Positions 1 through 5,325 of a DNA stretch of 5,349 bases are shown piece after piece. The translations under genes were made by a program, and so were the position numbers. Position 1 is the stretch's first letter; every line of letters starts with the position of its first letter. The DNA comes from an uncultured Prevotella sp. Lineage in GTDB: Bacteria; Bacteroidota; Bacteroidia; Bacteroidales; Bacteroidaceae. Below the pieces are notes generated by a model, which saw nothing but the letters and a program-made list of their open reading frames with translations, searched no databases and was not told the DNA's origin. Location: positions 1 to 5,349 of the forward strand of contig CAMYZK010000196.1 in assembly GCA_947303825.1 (NCBI GenBank). Reading direction: 5' to 3'.

Positions 1-644
1 TTCTGTCCCCACCAGAACCACGAGCCGTTGTTCTCGTGCCACGGGCGGAAGATGATGGGCACCCTTTGGCCTTGGCTGTCCGTCAGTGTCTCTATGAAGT
101 CGGCCACGCGCTTCATCCACGTCTGGAACTTCTCGTGCTCGGCACCTCCTGGCAGCACTCCCTTTACGATGGTGGTGTCTCTCACGTCCCACGACGAGCC
201 TTCGGGGAACTTCTGTCCTGAGCGTCCGCCGTCGTCGCTGGTGGTGCGTGGGTTACGCGGATGCCAGCTCAGGGTCACTATGCCGTCGCGCTCTACGTGA
301 GCCACGAGCTGCTCGCGAATGCGGTTGAAGGGCACGCTGTCGAGGTTCTTCTCATCGCCCAGCTCAATGCCTCCCAGGTCGAAGCCCATCACGGCGGGGT
401 AGTCGCCCGTGACATCCTTGATGTCGCTACGCCCGTACTCCCACTGCCAGTTCACTCCGTAGAAGGGGGCATCCTGGTGACCGGCCATGTAGCCCCGGCC
501 TCTCAGACTGTCCAGTCGCTGTTGCAGTGCCGCTGCCGGGGTGTTGGGGCTCTGCTGTTCTGTCGTGGCGGCATTCTTGTTGCCGCCGCAGGCCACCAGC
601 AGTGTTGCTGCCATGGCCAGTGTGATTCCTAATATCTTTTTCAT
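1..644 (-). CDS. GH26 family glycoside hydrolase lipoprotein, probable beta-mannanase (partial, 3' end beyond window)
   Basis: The ATG at 644 opens 214 codons running off the left edge. The N-terminus is a lipoprotein signal peptide (MKKILGITLAMAATLLVAC) with lipobox LVAC, so Cys19 should be lipidated; a short Asn/Thr/Pro-rich linker follows. The catalytic domain starts near residue 45 with GHQDAPFYG. SWHPRNP (126-132) carries the conserved GH26 histidine (H128). The decisive motif is RPWHENNGSWFWWG (200-213), the GH26 acid/base signature with Glu204 as proton donor. GH26 enzymes are usually 350-400 residues long, so the second half, including the nucleophile Glu, lies outside. Most GH26 members are endo-beta-1,4-mannanases; a few are xylanases or lichenases, so the substrate is inferred. 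The gene lies 147 bp downstream of the CE7 esterase gene on the same strand, possibly cotranscribed. No Shine-Dalgarno is visible, as usual in Bacteroidetes. The family call is very secure; substrate specificity is moderately so. Confidence 0.93.
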   Translation of the reverse strand, partial: MKKILGITLAMAATLLVACGGNKNAATTEQQSPNTPAAALQQRLDSLRGRGYMAGHQDAPFYGVNWQWEYGRSDIKDVTGDYPAVMGFDLGGIELGDEKNLDSVPFNRIREQLVAHVERDGIVTLSWHPRNPRTTSDDGGRSGQKFPEGSSWDVRDTTIVKGVLPGGAEHEKFQTWMKRVADFIETLTDSQGQRVPIIFRPWHENNGSWFWWGQ

Positions 645-713
645 CTTCAGTATTTATTTGTGAGGCAAAGTATTATAATAAACTCTTCACTTATAAAAAT
701 GCTTCACTCTCCA

Positions 714-777
714 CAGGGGCTTCACCCCTGCCTGGACGATTGGTACTCACCATCGTCTTCTGTCGCCCCGTCGGGGC
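714..777 (-). other. Three consecutive stem-loops in the esterase-GH26 spacer
   Basis: Three adjacent inverted repeats fill most of this stretch. In minus-strand order they are GCCCC/GGGGC with a 3-nt loop (777-765); a nine-pair stem GACGAT+GGT / ACC+ATCGTC with one bulged base and a 4-nt loop (757-735); and CAGGGG/CCCCTG with a 5-nt loop (730-714). None is followed directly by a T-run, so none looks like a classical intrinsic terminator. They may stabilise or process a dicistronic mRNA, or be a dispersed intergenic repeat. The pairing is read from the sequence; the function is unknown. Confidence 0.6.
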
Positions 778-786
778 TTAACTCTT

Positions 787-800
787 AACTCTTAATTCTT
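787..800 (-). repeat. 14-mer intergenic repeat AAGAATTAAGAGTT over the esterase stop codon
   Basis: On the minus strand AAGAATTAAGAGTT contains the last two codons (AAG AAT) and the TAA stop of the esterase gene, then continues as further GAGTTAAG units. The same 14-mer occurs twice just after nusA (5142-5155 and 5185-5198). Three exact copies, all at or just after gene ends, mark it as a repeat family and not a chance match. Confidence 0.75.
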
Positions 801-2081
801 CACTCCTAACTCCTTCAACAGCCAGTTTTCCCACTCGTCCCACTGCTCCTGGTACCAGAAGTGCCAGGTCATGGGGTATGGTGATATTTGCTTGGGGCCT
901 TTCACCACATTGTATGTTGCCCATGCCGTGGTGGGCGGCACCACGTCGTCGCAGTAGCCAAAAGAGAACCACCCCTTCTGCTTGTCGGTGATGAGACGTG
1001 CGAAGTTCACCCCGTCGTAGTAGCGCGATGTCTCTATTTGGCTGTCCTGTCCCTTCCCCTTGTTCCAGTAGAAGTAGTGTGGCCATCCGCATGCCACTCC
1101 CTTGAGCGAGGCGGTGTGGTCGCACAGTGCGGCATGCACCGGTGCATAGCAGGTGATGCGCTTGTCCAGTCCGGCGGTGGCCAGCGAGAGGAATCCTCCC
1201 TGTGAGCTGCCGCTCACCCCCATCTGCTTTCCGTTCCACGGGGTGTATTGCTCAATATAGTCTAGAGCGCGTATACATCCCAGCACCACACGCTTGTAGT
1301 AGCTCTTGTCGCGGCTGTCCATACCCCACTCCCAGTAGTTCATCAGCGCACCGTTGAACACGTCGTCGTAGACCTTCTGCTCCATCGTCACCGAGATGCC
1401 GTGGATGCCTATCTCCAGCGTTATGGCTCCCTGCGATGCCGTGTAGACATCGCCGCCGTAGGGTCGCACGCCGGCACCGGGTACGCGCAGCAGGGCGGGG
1501 TAGCGTCCCTCCTTCACCGGCACGCAGAGTATGCCGTAGGTGCGCCAGTTGTCTTTGATGTTCTGGAAGCTCACCTCGTATACGTTCACATCCTTGGTGC
1601 AACGTTCGGGCAGCAGCCGCCGCGTGGGGTTGAGGTCCACCTTACGGGCCTGGGCAATGGCCTCCTGCCAGTACGACTCGAAGTCGGCGGGCATGACGGT
1701 GGTGGGCTGCAGCTTCTCGGGCGAGAAGGCGGCGGCACAGGCTCCCTTATAGTCCTTGCCGTCGATGCTGGCCGTAACATCTACACGGTAGAATCCGGCG
1801 GTCTTCATGGTGCCGCGCAGGGTGAGGCGACCGTCTTTCAGCGTGAAGTGCTTATGCTCGGTTTGATACATCTCCGGTCCGGCAGCATAGTCTATCTCTA
1901 CATTGTTTACCAGTGTGCCCGAGCGGCGCACTTCTATGTCGAACTGTGCCGTCTCTCCTGTTTTGTAGGTCCAGTCCTGGTGGTTGGGTTCCACCGTTAC
2001 CACTATGTTGCTGCCCCTTATCTGACTCAGGAGGGGTAAGACAGCCATGAGGCTAACAATAAGGCATAATGTCTTTTTCAT
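792..2081 (-). CDS. Secreted CE7-type acetyl esterase (acetylxylan esterase-like)
   Basis: A 429-residue protein of the alpha/beta-hydrolase carbohydrate esterase family 7, which removes acetyl groups from xylan, mannan or their oligosaccharides. MKKTLCLIVSLMAVLPLLSQ is a Sec signal peptide without a lipobox, implying a periplasmic enzyme. Residues about 25-120 form a beta-rich, Ig-like N-terminal domain seen in longer Bacteroidetes members. The catalytic domain follows from about 130. It holds the nucleophile elbow GSSQG (Ser293), the acid in GYCDDVVPP (probably Asp378), which matches the family D-x-x-x-PP segment, and the likely catalytic His407 in MTWHFWYQ, where classical CE7 enzymes have GHE. 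I chose the ATG at 2081 because it begins the signal peptide. An in-frame ATG at 2132 would add 17 residues that spoil the signal peptide and would span the predicted promoter element. The downstream GH26 gene suggests acetylated mannan, although xylan or generic sugar acetates are possible. Confidence 0.9.
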   Translation of the reverse strand: MKKTLCLIVSLMAVLPLLSQIRGSNIVVTVEPNHQDWTYKTGETAQFDIEVRRSGTLVNNVEIDYAAGPEMYQTEHKHFTLKDGRLTLRGTMKTAGFYRVDVTASIDGKDYKGACAAAFSPEKLQPTTVMPADFESYWQEAIAQARKVDLNPTRRLLPERCTKDVNVYEVSFQNIKDNWRTYGILCVPVKEGRYPALLRVPGAGVRPYGGDVYTASQGAITLEIGIHGISVTMEQKVYDDVFNGALMNYWEWGMDSRDKSYYKRVVLGCIRALDYIEQYTPWNGKQMGVSGSSQGGFLSLATAGLDKRITCYAPVHAALCDHTASLKGVACGWPHYFYWNKGKGQDSQIETSRYYDGVNFARLITDKQKGWFSFGYCDDVVPPTTAWATYNVVKGPKQISPYPMTWHFWYQEQWDEWENWLLKELGVKN

Positions 2082-2109
2082 TGTTACTGTTGCATAGGTT
2101 TTCAAGGTG

Positions 2110-2117
2110 CAAAAGTA
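2110..2117 (-). promoter_or_regulatory. Probable -7 element (TACTTTTG) for the esterase gene
   Basis: Reading the minus strand, TACTTTTG fits the Bacteroidetes -7 consensus TAnnTTTG and ends 28 nt before the chosen ATG, giving a leader of roughly 20 nt. No good -33 TTTG is visible 19-21 nt further upstream, so this is a half-supported promoter. It helps to decide the start, since the longer reading frame would run through it. Confidence 0.5.
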
Positions 2118-2224
2118 GTGATTATTTTCCAATAGCTATGATACTTTTTTTGCAGATTGTGAAACACTTGCCTTCTAAACTGAATAATTCAAGATGTCTC
2201 CCTTACAAACTCAAAAAAAAACAG

Positions 2225-2311
2225 TTATCCGCTTATCCTACACCCAATACTGATTATCAGTGGATTAGTGCGAAATTATCCGCATGTTATCCGCTAATTA
2301 TCCTACACCCA
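2225..2311 (+). repeat. Left arm of an 87-bp inverted repeat with an 11-bp-phased TTATCC array
   Basis: This arm is the reverse complement of 2662-2748, with a single mismatch (2295 against 2678). TTATCC hexamers begin at 2225, 2233, 2276, 2287 and 2298, with the related TTATCAG at 2254 and TTAGTGC at 2265. From 2254 to 2298 the starts are exactly 11 bp apart. TTATCCTACACCC occurs twice (2233-2245 and 2298-2310), and a 13-nt palindrome ACTGATTATCAGT lies at 2249-2261. A nine-A run (2213-2221) sits just outside. The arm can be read as peptide in several frames, which creates false open frames. Confidence 0.95.
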
Positions 2312-2314
2312 GGG

Positions 2315-2390
2315 TAGATGAAAGATGACAGATGATAGATGAAAGATATGATTACCTACATAGTCAGATGACAGGTGAAAGATATGGTTA
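2315..2390 (+). repeat. Degenerate direct repeats of the AGATGAAAGAT type
   Basis: A 26-bp unit at 2329-2354 recurs at 2365-2390 with three differences, 36 bp apart. Within the first part TAGATGAAAGAT occurs at 2315-2326 and 2336-2347, a 21-bp period. The tract starts a few bases inside the left inverted-repeat arm. No coding potential is seen. It may be a dispersed intergenic repeat or replication-slippage product. Confidence 0.7.
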
Positions 2391-2472
2391 GCTTGTTATG
2401 GAATATAAAAGGCACCGTTATGTCTAAAACAACGCGTGCAGATTATTGTCCGAGCAGGACGGATTTTCGTCC

Positions 2473-2553
2473 GACGCCCCCTCTTTTTTTCGGACGCCCC
2501 TCTCTTCCCCGTAACGCATTAAAATTTGTGGTTATTTGTGGTAATTTGTTTAA
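2473..2553 (+). repeat. GACGCCCC pair and 10-bp ATTTGTGGTN tandem repeat
   Basis: GACGCCCC occurs at 2473-2480 and 2493-2500, 20 bp apart and separated by a pyrimidine run with seven Ts. A small GGACG/CGTCC hairpin (2457-2472) precedes them. Further right, ATTTGTGGTT, ATTTGTGGTA and ATTTGTTTAA follow one another at 2524-2553 with a period of 10 bp. These are short low-complexity-like repeats between the inverted-repeat arms; no function can be read from them. Confidence 0.6.
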
Positions 2554-2661
2554 AAGAGATTTTATTTTTTCGCCGTAAACGCCACTCCTGCCACGGGGAC
2601 ACCATACAAAATTACAGAAAAAAATAGTAATCTGCAAACAAAAAATTGTTAAATTCGGTCT

Positions 2662-2748
2662 TGGGTGTAGGATAATTTGCGGATAACATGCGGATAATTT
2701 CGCACTAATCCACTGATAATCAGTATTGGGTGTAGGATAAGCGGATAA
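2662..2748 (-). repeat. Right arm of the 87-bp inverted repeat
   Basis: Reverse complement of 2225-2311 with 86 of 87 positions matching. GCGGATAA stands at 2679-2686, 2690-2697 and 2741-2748. TTGGGTGTAGGATAA occurs twice (2661-2675 and 2726-2740), framing the arm. A T6 run (2753-2758) lies just outside, mirroring the A9 run beyond the left arm. The two arms span 524 bp and could form a long cruciform or an RNA hairpin with a 350-nt loop. No target-site duplication or transposase is evident. Confidence 0.95.
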
Positions 2749-3246
2749 TTCGTTTTTTAACGACTGTGCATTACCCAACGGGAGAAGAGGAAATGGGAAA
2801 AACGGTAGTACAGTTGTAAAGATACTTATTCTCCAGCTTTATCTTTCCTCAATTGTAGACCAAGTAATAGAAAAGTAGCGAAGAGGCTGACTTTTCCGCA
2901 CGTTTCTCTTCGTTTTCGCCCGTTTTTTGATTTTTTAAGGGTTCGAAGAGGGCGTGTTTCGTTTCTTTTGCGTATTTATGCAACCGTGTCCCTAACTGGA
3001 CATGGCTCTTACATCTCCGAAATCACCACCTCGATAGATAGACGAGCCAAAACGAAATAGCGTTTAGCCTGAATTATTCATAGACCGCCCATGTTGAGGG
3101 GGCTTCCGTGAGGTTCGGTGGCTCGAGTGGTATTTTTGGGGAAATCGCACAGACCGTCCCTGACGTTTTGCGGCTGAATTGTTTCCGTCAAGCCGCAGAA
3201 CTTGCGGAAGTTAAATTCACTAAAAATACAAGTTTTGTTGAAAAAA

Positions 3247-3278
3247 TTTGGTGGAATGAGAAAAAAGTAGTACCTTTG
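3247..3278 (+). promoter_or_regulatory. Bacteroidetes-type promoter of the rimP-nusA-infB operon
   Basis: TTTG at 3247-3250, a 20-nt spacer and TACCTTTG at 3271-3278 match the Bacteroidetes primary sigma consensus (TTTG, 19-21 nt, TAnnTTTG) perfectly. Transcription should start near 3284-3288, leaving a leader of about 55-60 nt before rimP. The spacer contains GTGGAATGAG (3251-3260), which is repeated in the leader at 3289-3298. Confidence 0.88.
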
Positions 3279-3291
3279 CAGCCGTTCAGTG

Positions 3292-3322
3292 GAATGAGGA
3301 GCTTCTCGAAAGCTCCTCATTC
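3292..3322 (+). other. Perfect 13-bp stem-loop in the rimP leader
   Basis: GAATGAGGAGCTT (3292-3304) pairs completely with AAGCTCCTCATTC (3310-3322) around the 5-nt loop CTCGA. It begins only a few nucleotides after the expected transcription start and ends 20 nt before the rimP ATG. Only a short TTT follows, so it is a weak candidate for an attenuator; protection of the mRNA 5' end or a binding site for a regulator is equally possible. The structure is clear, the role is inferred. Confidence 0.7.
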
Positions 3323-3342
3323 TTTCATAAAATACAGTATAG

Positions 3343-3813
3343 ATGATAACGAAAGAAGTAATCAAACAACTGGTGGAAGAGTGGCTGCAGACAAGCGACT
3401 ACTTCCTGGTAGACATCGTCATGGACAATGGCAACGACCGGATAGCCATTGAGATTGACTGCGCCGACGGAGTGTGGATTGAAGACTGTGCCGCACTGAG
3501 CCGTTTCTTGCAAGAGCACCTTGGCGACGAACTGGGCGAATATGAGCTGGAAGTGGGCAGTGCCGGACTGGGGCAGCCCTTCAAGGTGGAACAGCAGTAC
3601 CTGAACCATGTGGGCGACCAGGTGGAGGTGGTGAATGCTGATGGCAAAAAGACTACCGGTACGCTGAAAAGCGTGGACGGGCGCAACTTTGTTGTCACCA
3701 CACAAGAGAAACAGGTGCCCGAAGGGAAGAAACGCCCCGTAAAAGTTGACGTTGACCTGGAATTCTCGATGGACAGCGTAAAGAGCACACGCTATCTGCT
3801 GGAGTTTAAATAG
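3343..3813 (+). CDS. rimP: Ribosome maturation factor RimP
   Basis: A 156-residue cytoplasmic protein of the RimP (YhbC/DUF150) family, needed for maturation of the 30S ribosomal subunit. The N-terminal alpha/beta domain covers about 1-82 and the SH3-like C-terminal domain about 85-156. VWIEDCAALSRFL (44-56) is the conserved helix after the second strand. YELEVGSAGLGQPF (67-80) is the Bacteroidales form of the family motif written EVSSPGLDRPL in proteobacteria. The length is normal. The ATG at 3343 follows A-rich sequence without a Shine-Dalgarno and fits the promoter and leader. The gene is first in the rimP-nusA-infB order, conserved in most bacteria, and is followed after 65 bp by nusA. 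Identification rests on motifs and on gene order and is very secure. Confidence 0.96.
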   Translation: MITKEVIKQLVEEWLQTSDYFLVDIVMDNGNDRIAIEIDCADGVWIEDCAALSRFLQEHLGDELGEYELEVGSAGLGQPFKVEQQYLNHVGDQVEVVNADGKKTTGTLKSVDGRNFVVTTQEKQVPEGKKRPVKVDVDLEFSMDSVKSTRYLLEFK

Positions 3814-3878
3814 TTGAGAGTGTAGATCGGGACGCAAGAATACTTCAAATTGAAATTCAAAAAATAAGATAATAATAA

Positions 3879-5138
3879 ATGGCAACAAGAAAAGATGCGA
3901 AGGGACCAAGCATGTTTGAGACCTTCCAGGAGTTTAAAGAGACGAAGAACATTGACCGCACCACACTAGTCAGTGTGCTCGAGGAGAGTTTTCGTAATGT
4001 TCTGGCAAAGATGTTTGGCAGTGATGAGAACTTCGATGTCATTGTCAACCCCGACAAGGGCGACTTTGAGATTCACCGCCATCGCATAGTGGTGGACGAC
4101 GATGAGGTACAGGACGAGAACAAGGAGATAGCACTCAGCAAGGCCCTGGAGATTGAGCCTGACTATGAGGTAGGCGAGGAAGTGAGCGAAGAGGTGGACT
4201 TCACCAAGTTCGGACGCCGCGCCATACTGAACCTGCGCCAGACCCTGGCCTCGAAGATCCTGGAGCTAGACCACGATGCCCTCTATCAGAAGTACAAAGA
4301 CAAGGTGGGAACCATCATCTCTGCCGAAGTGTACCAGATGTGGAAGCGCGAGGTGCTGCTTATGGACGATGAAGGCAACGAGCTGCACCTTATGAAGAGC
4401 GACCAGATACCCAACGACAGCTATCGCAAGGGTGAGACCGTAAGGGCACTGGTGAAAGAGGTGACCAACGAGAACAACAATCCGCGCATACTACTCAGCC
4501 GTACCAGCCCCGACTTCCTCAAGAGGATGATGGAGGCCGAGGTGCCCGAGATAGCTGACGGACTTATTGCCATACGCCGTGTGTCACGCATGCCGGGAGA
4601 GAGGGCAAAGGTGGCCGTAGAGAGCTTCGACGACCGCATAGACCCCGTAGGAGCATGCGTAGGCGTGAAGGGAAGCCGTGTGCACGGTATAGTAAGAGAG
4701 CTGGGCAACGAGAATATAGACGTCATCAACTATACCTCTAACATCCAGATTTTCATACAGAGAGCACTGTCGCCTGCTAAGGTGACAAGTATCACCCTCG
4801 ACCAGGAGAACAAGAAGGCTGAGGTGTATCTGCAGCCTGAGGAGGTGAGCCTGGCAATAGGCAAGGGCGGTATGAACATCAAGCTGGCAAGCATGCTCAC
4901 CGAATATACCATCGACGTGTTCCGCGTGGTGAACGAAGGAGAGACCGACGAGGACATCTACCTGGACGAGTTTGCCGACGAGGTAGACCAGTGGGTTATC
5001 GATGCCATCAAGAACTTGGGATACGACACAGCCAAGGAGGTGCTGGGAGCACCGCGCGAGCTGCTGATAGAAAAGGCTGACCTGGAAGAGGAAACCGTAG
5101 ACCACCTGCTGGAAGTACTCAGGGCAGAGTTTGAATGA
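3879..5138 (+). CDS. nusA: Transcription termination/antitermination factor NusA
   Basis: A 419-residue protein that binds RNA polymerase and nascent RNA and governs pausing, intrinsic termination and rRNA antitermination. The RNA-polymerase-binding N-terminal domain covers about 12-125 (FKETKNIDRTTLVSVLEESF; RRAILNLRQTLASKI), with a long acidic insert around 70-106. The S1 domain is about 138-206, ending in RILLSRTSP. KH1 carries GVKG (262-265, in IDPVGACVGVKGSRVHGIVR) and KH2 carries GKGG (328-331, in EEVSLAIGKGGMN). Residues 355-419 form an acidic helical tail ending in DLEEETVDHLLEVLRAEFE; the length is usual for Bacteroidales. The start is preceded by A/T-rich sequence without a Shine-Dalgarno. 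The 65-bp gap from rimP shows no own promoter, so cotranscription is likely. A 187-bp spacer then separates it from infB. Confidence 0.97.
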   Translation: MATRKDAKGPSMFETFQEFKETKNIDRTTLVSVLEESFRNVLAKMFGSDENFDVIVNPDKGDFEIHRHRIVVDDDEVQDENKEIALSKALEIEPDYEVGEEVSEEVDFTKFGRRAILNLRQTLASKILELDHDALYQKYKDKVGTIISAEVYQMWKREVLLMDDEGNELHLMKSDQIPNDSYRKGETVRALVKEVTNENNNPRILLSRTSPDFLKRMMEAEVPEIADGLIAIRRVSRMPGERAKVAVESFDDRIDPVGACVGVKGSRVHGIVRELGNENIDVINYTSNIQIFIQRALSPAKVTSITLDQENKKAEVYLQPEEVSLAIGKGGMNIKLASMLTEYTIDVFRVVNEGETDEDIYLDEFADEVDQWVIDAIKNLGYDTAKEVLGAPRELLIEKADLEEETVDHLLEVLRAEFE

Positions 5139-5141
5139 GTT

Positions 5142-5198
5142 AAGAATTAAGAGTTCTTTGCAAGCAAAGCGGCAGAGCCGAGCGAAGAATTAAGAGTT
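5142..5198 (+). repeat. Two copies of AAGAATTAAGAGTT after nusA
   Basis: The 14-mer lies at 5142-5155 and 5185-5198, 43 bp apart, the first starting four bases after the nusA stop. Between them stand two small hairpins, CTTTG/CAAAG (loop CAAG) and CGGC/GCCG (loop AGA). The reverse complement of the same 14-mer lies over the stop of the esterase gene at 787-800. This looks like a repeat family at gene 3' ends. Confidence 0.75.
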
Positions 5199-5216
5199 AT
5201 CGCCTATAGCGAGTAG

Positions 5217-5251
5217 GAATTATAAATTAAGACTTAATTTGCGGATAATTC
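5217..5251 (+). repeat. AT-rich palindrome with an embedded TGCGGATAA motif
   Basis: AAATTAAG (5224-5231) and CTTAATTT (5233-5240) form a 17-nt palindrome around one central A. The outer pair GAATTA (5217-5222) and TAATTC (5246-5251) extends it. TGCGGATAA (5240-5248), the complement of TTATCCGCA, is the same motif as in the central inverted repeat. There is no T-run directly after it, so it does not look like a terminator, which would in any case cut the operon before infB. Confidence 0.55.
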
Positions 5252-5288
5252 TAAAGTCGTAATTCTTAATCGCAGCGAAGCGAGAATA

Positions 5289-5316
5289 ATTCTAAATTCT
5301 AAATTCTAAAATCTAA
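5289..5316 (+). repeat. Four tandem 7-bp units (ATTCTAA)
   Basis: ATTCTAA at 5289, 5296 and 5303, followed by the variant AATCTAA at 5310. The array ends ten bases before the infB start, so it lies in the translation initiation region, where A/T-rich unstructured sequence is favoured in Bacteroidetes. Copy number could vary by slippage. Confidence 0.8.
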
Positions 5317-5325
5317 AAAGAAAGA

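Larger units (their letters stand above)
2082..3246. other. Large gene-free divergent intergenic region
   Basis: About 1.2 kb separate the two divergent transcription units. All open frames here are short, lack family resemblance, or are translations of the repeats. The left 140 bp is AT-rich and carries the esterase promoter. Positions 2225-2748 are an inverted-repeat element with a repeat-rich core. Positions 2749-3246 hold hairpins (2879-2912 or alternatively 2906-2950; 2985-3004; 3169-3197) but no tRNA, rRNA or RNA family I can recognise. A small RNA here cannot be excluded. Confidence 0.7.

Noticed and set aside
261..632. Plus-strand frame of 123 codons antisense to the GH26 gene
   Set aside because: The minus strand encodes clear GH26 motifs with a lipoprotein signal; the plus frame is a high-GC shadow. 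Similar shadows opposite the esterase, rimP and nusA were discarded.
2079..2132. Upstream ATG at 2132 as the start of the esterase
   Set aside because: It adds 17 residues in front of a normal Sec signal peptide and crosses the predicted -7 element at 2110-2117.
2225..2311. CRISPR array
   Set aside because: Repeat units are only 11 bp and contiguous with no spacers, and no cas genes are present.
2457..2491. GGACG/CGTCC hairpin plus T-run as an intrinsic terminator
   Set aside because: The stem is only five pairs, the T-run starts more than ten bases after it, and no plus-strand gene lies upstream to be terminated.
2443..2778. Minus-strand open frame of 111 codons
   Set aside because: It is largely a translation of the right inverted-repeat arm and the repeat core. 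The plus-strand frame 2069-2317 gives the same peptide from the left arm, which shows the similarity comes from DNA repeats and not from a protein family.
2826..2975. Minus-strand open stretch ending in LLLGLQLRKDKAGE with a hydrophobic segment
   Set aside because: It has no ATG before the upstream stop and resembles no known protein; kept only as a curiosity.
3131..3138. TATTTTTG as a second -7 element upstream of rimP
   Set aside because: It fits TAnnTTTG, but no TTTG lies 19-21 nt upstream and a far better promoter is at 3247-3278.
2082..3342. tRNA or rRNA gene in the large spacer
   Set aside because: No cloverleaf with a GTTCRANNC-type T-arm and paired acceptor stem was found on either strand, and nothing resembles rRNA.
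3078..3452. Overlapping open frames on both strands across the rimP promoter
   Set aside because: They run through the promoter and leader hairpin, have no recognisable domain, and the plus-strand frame overlaps the start of rimP out of frame.
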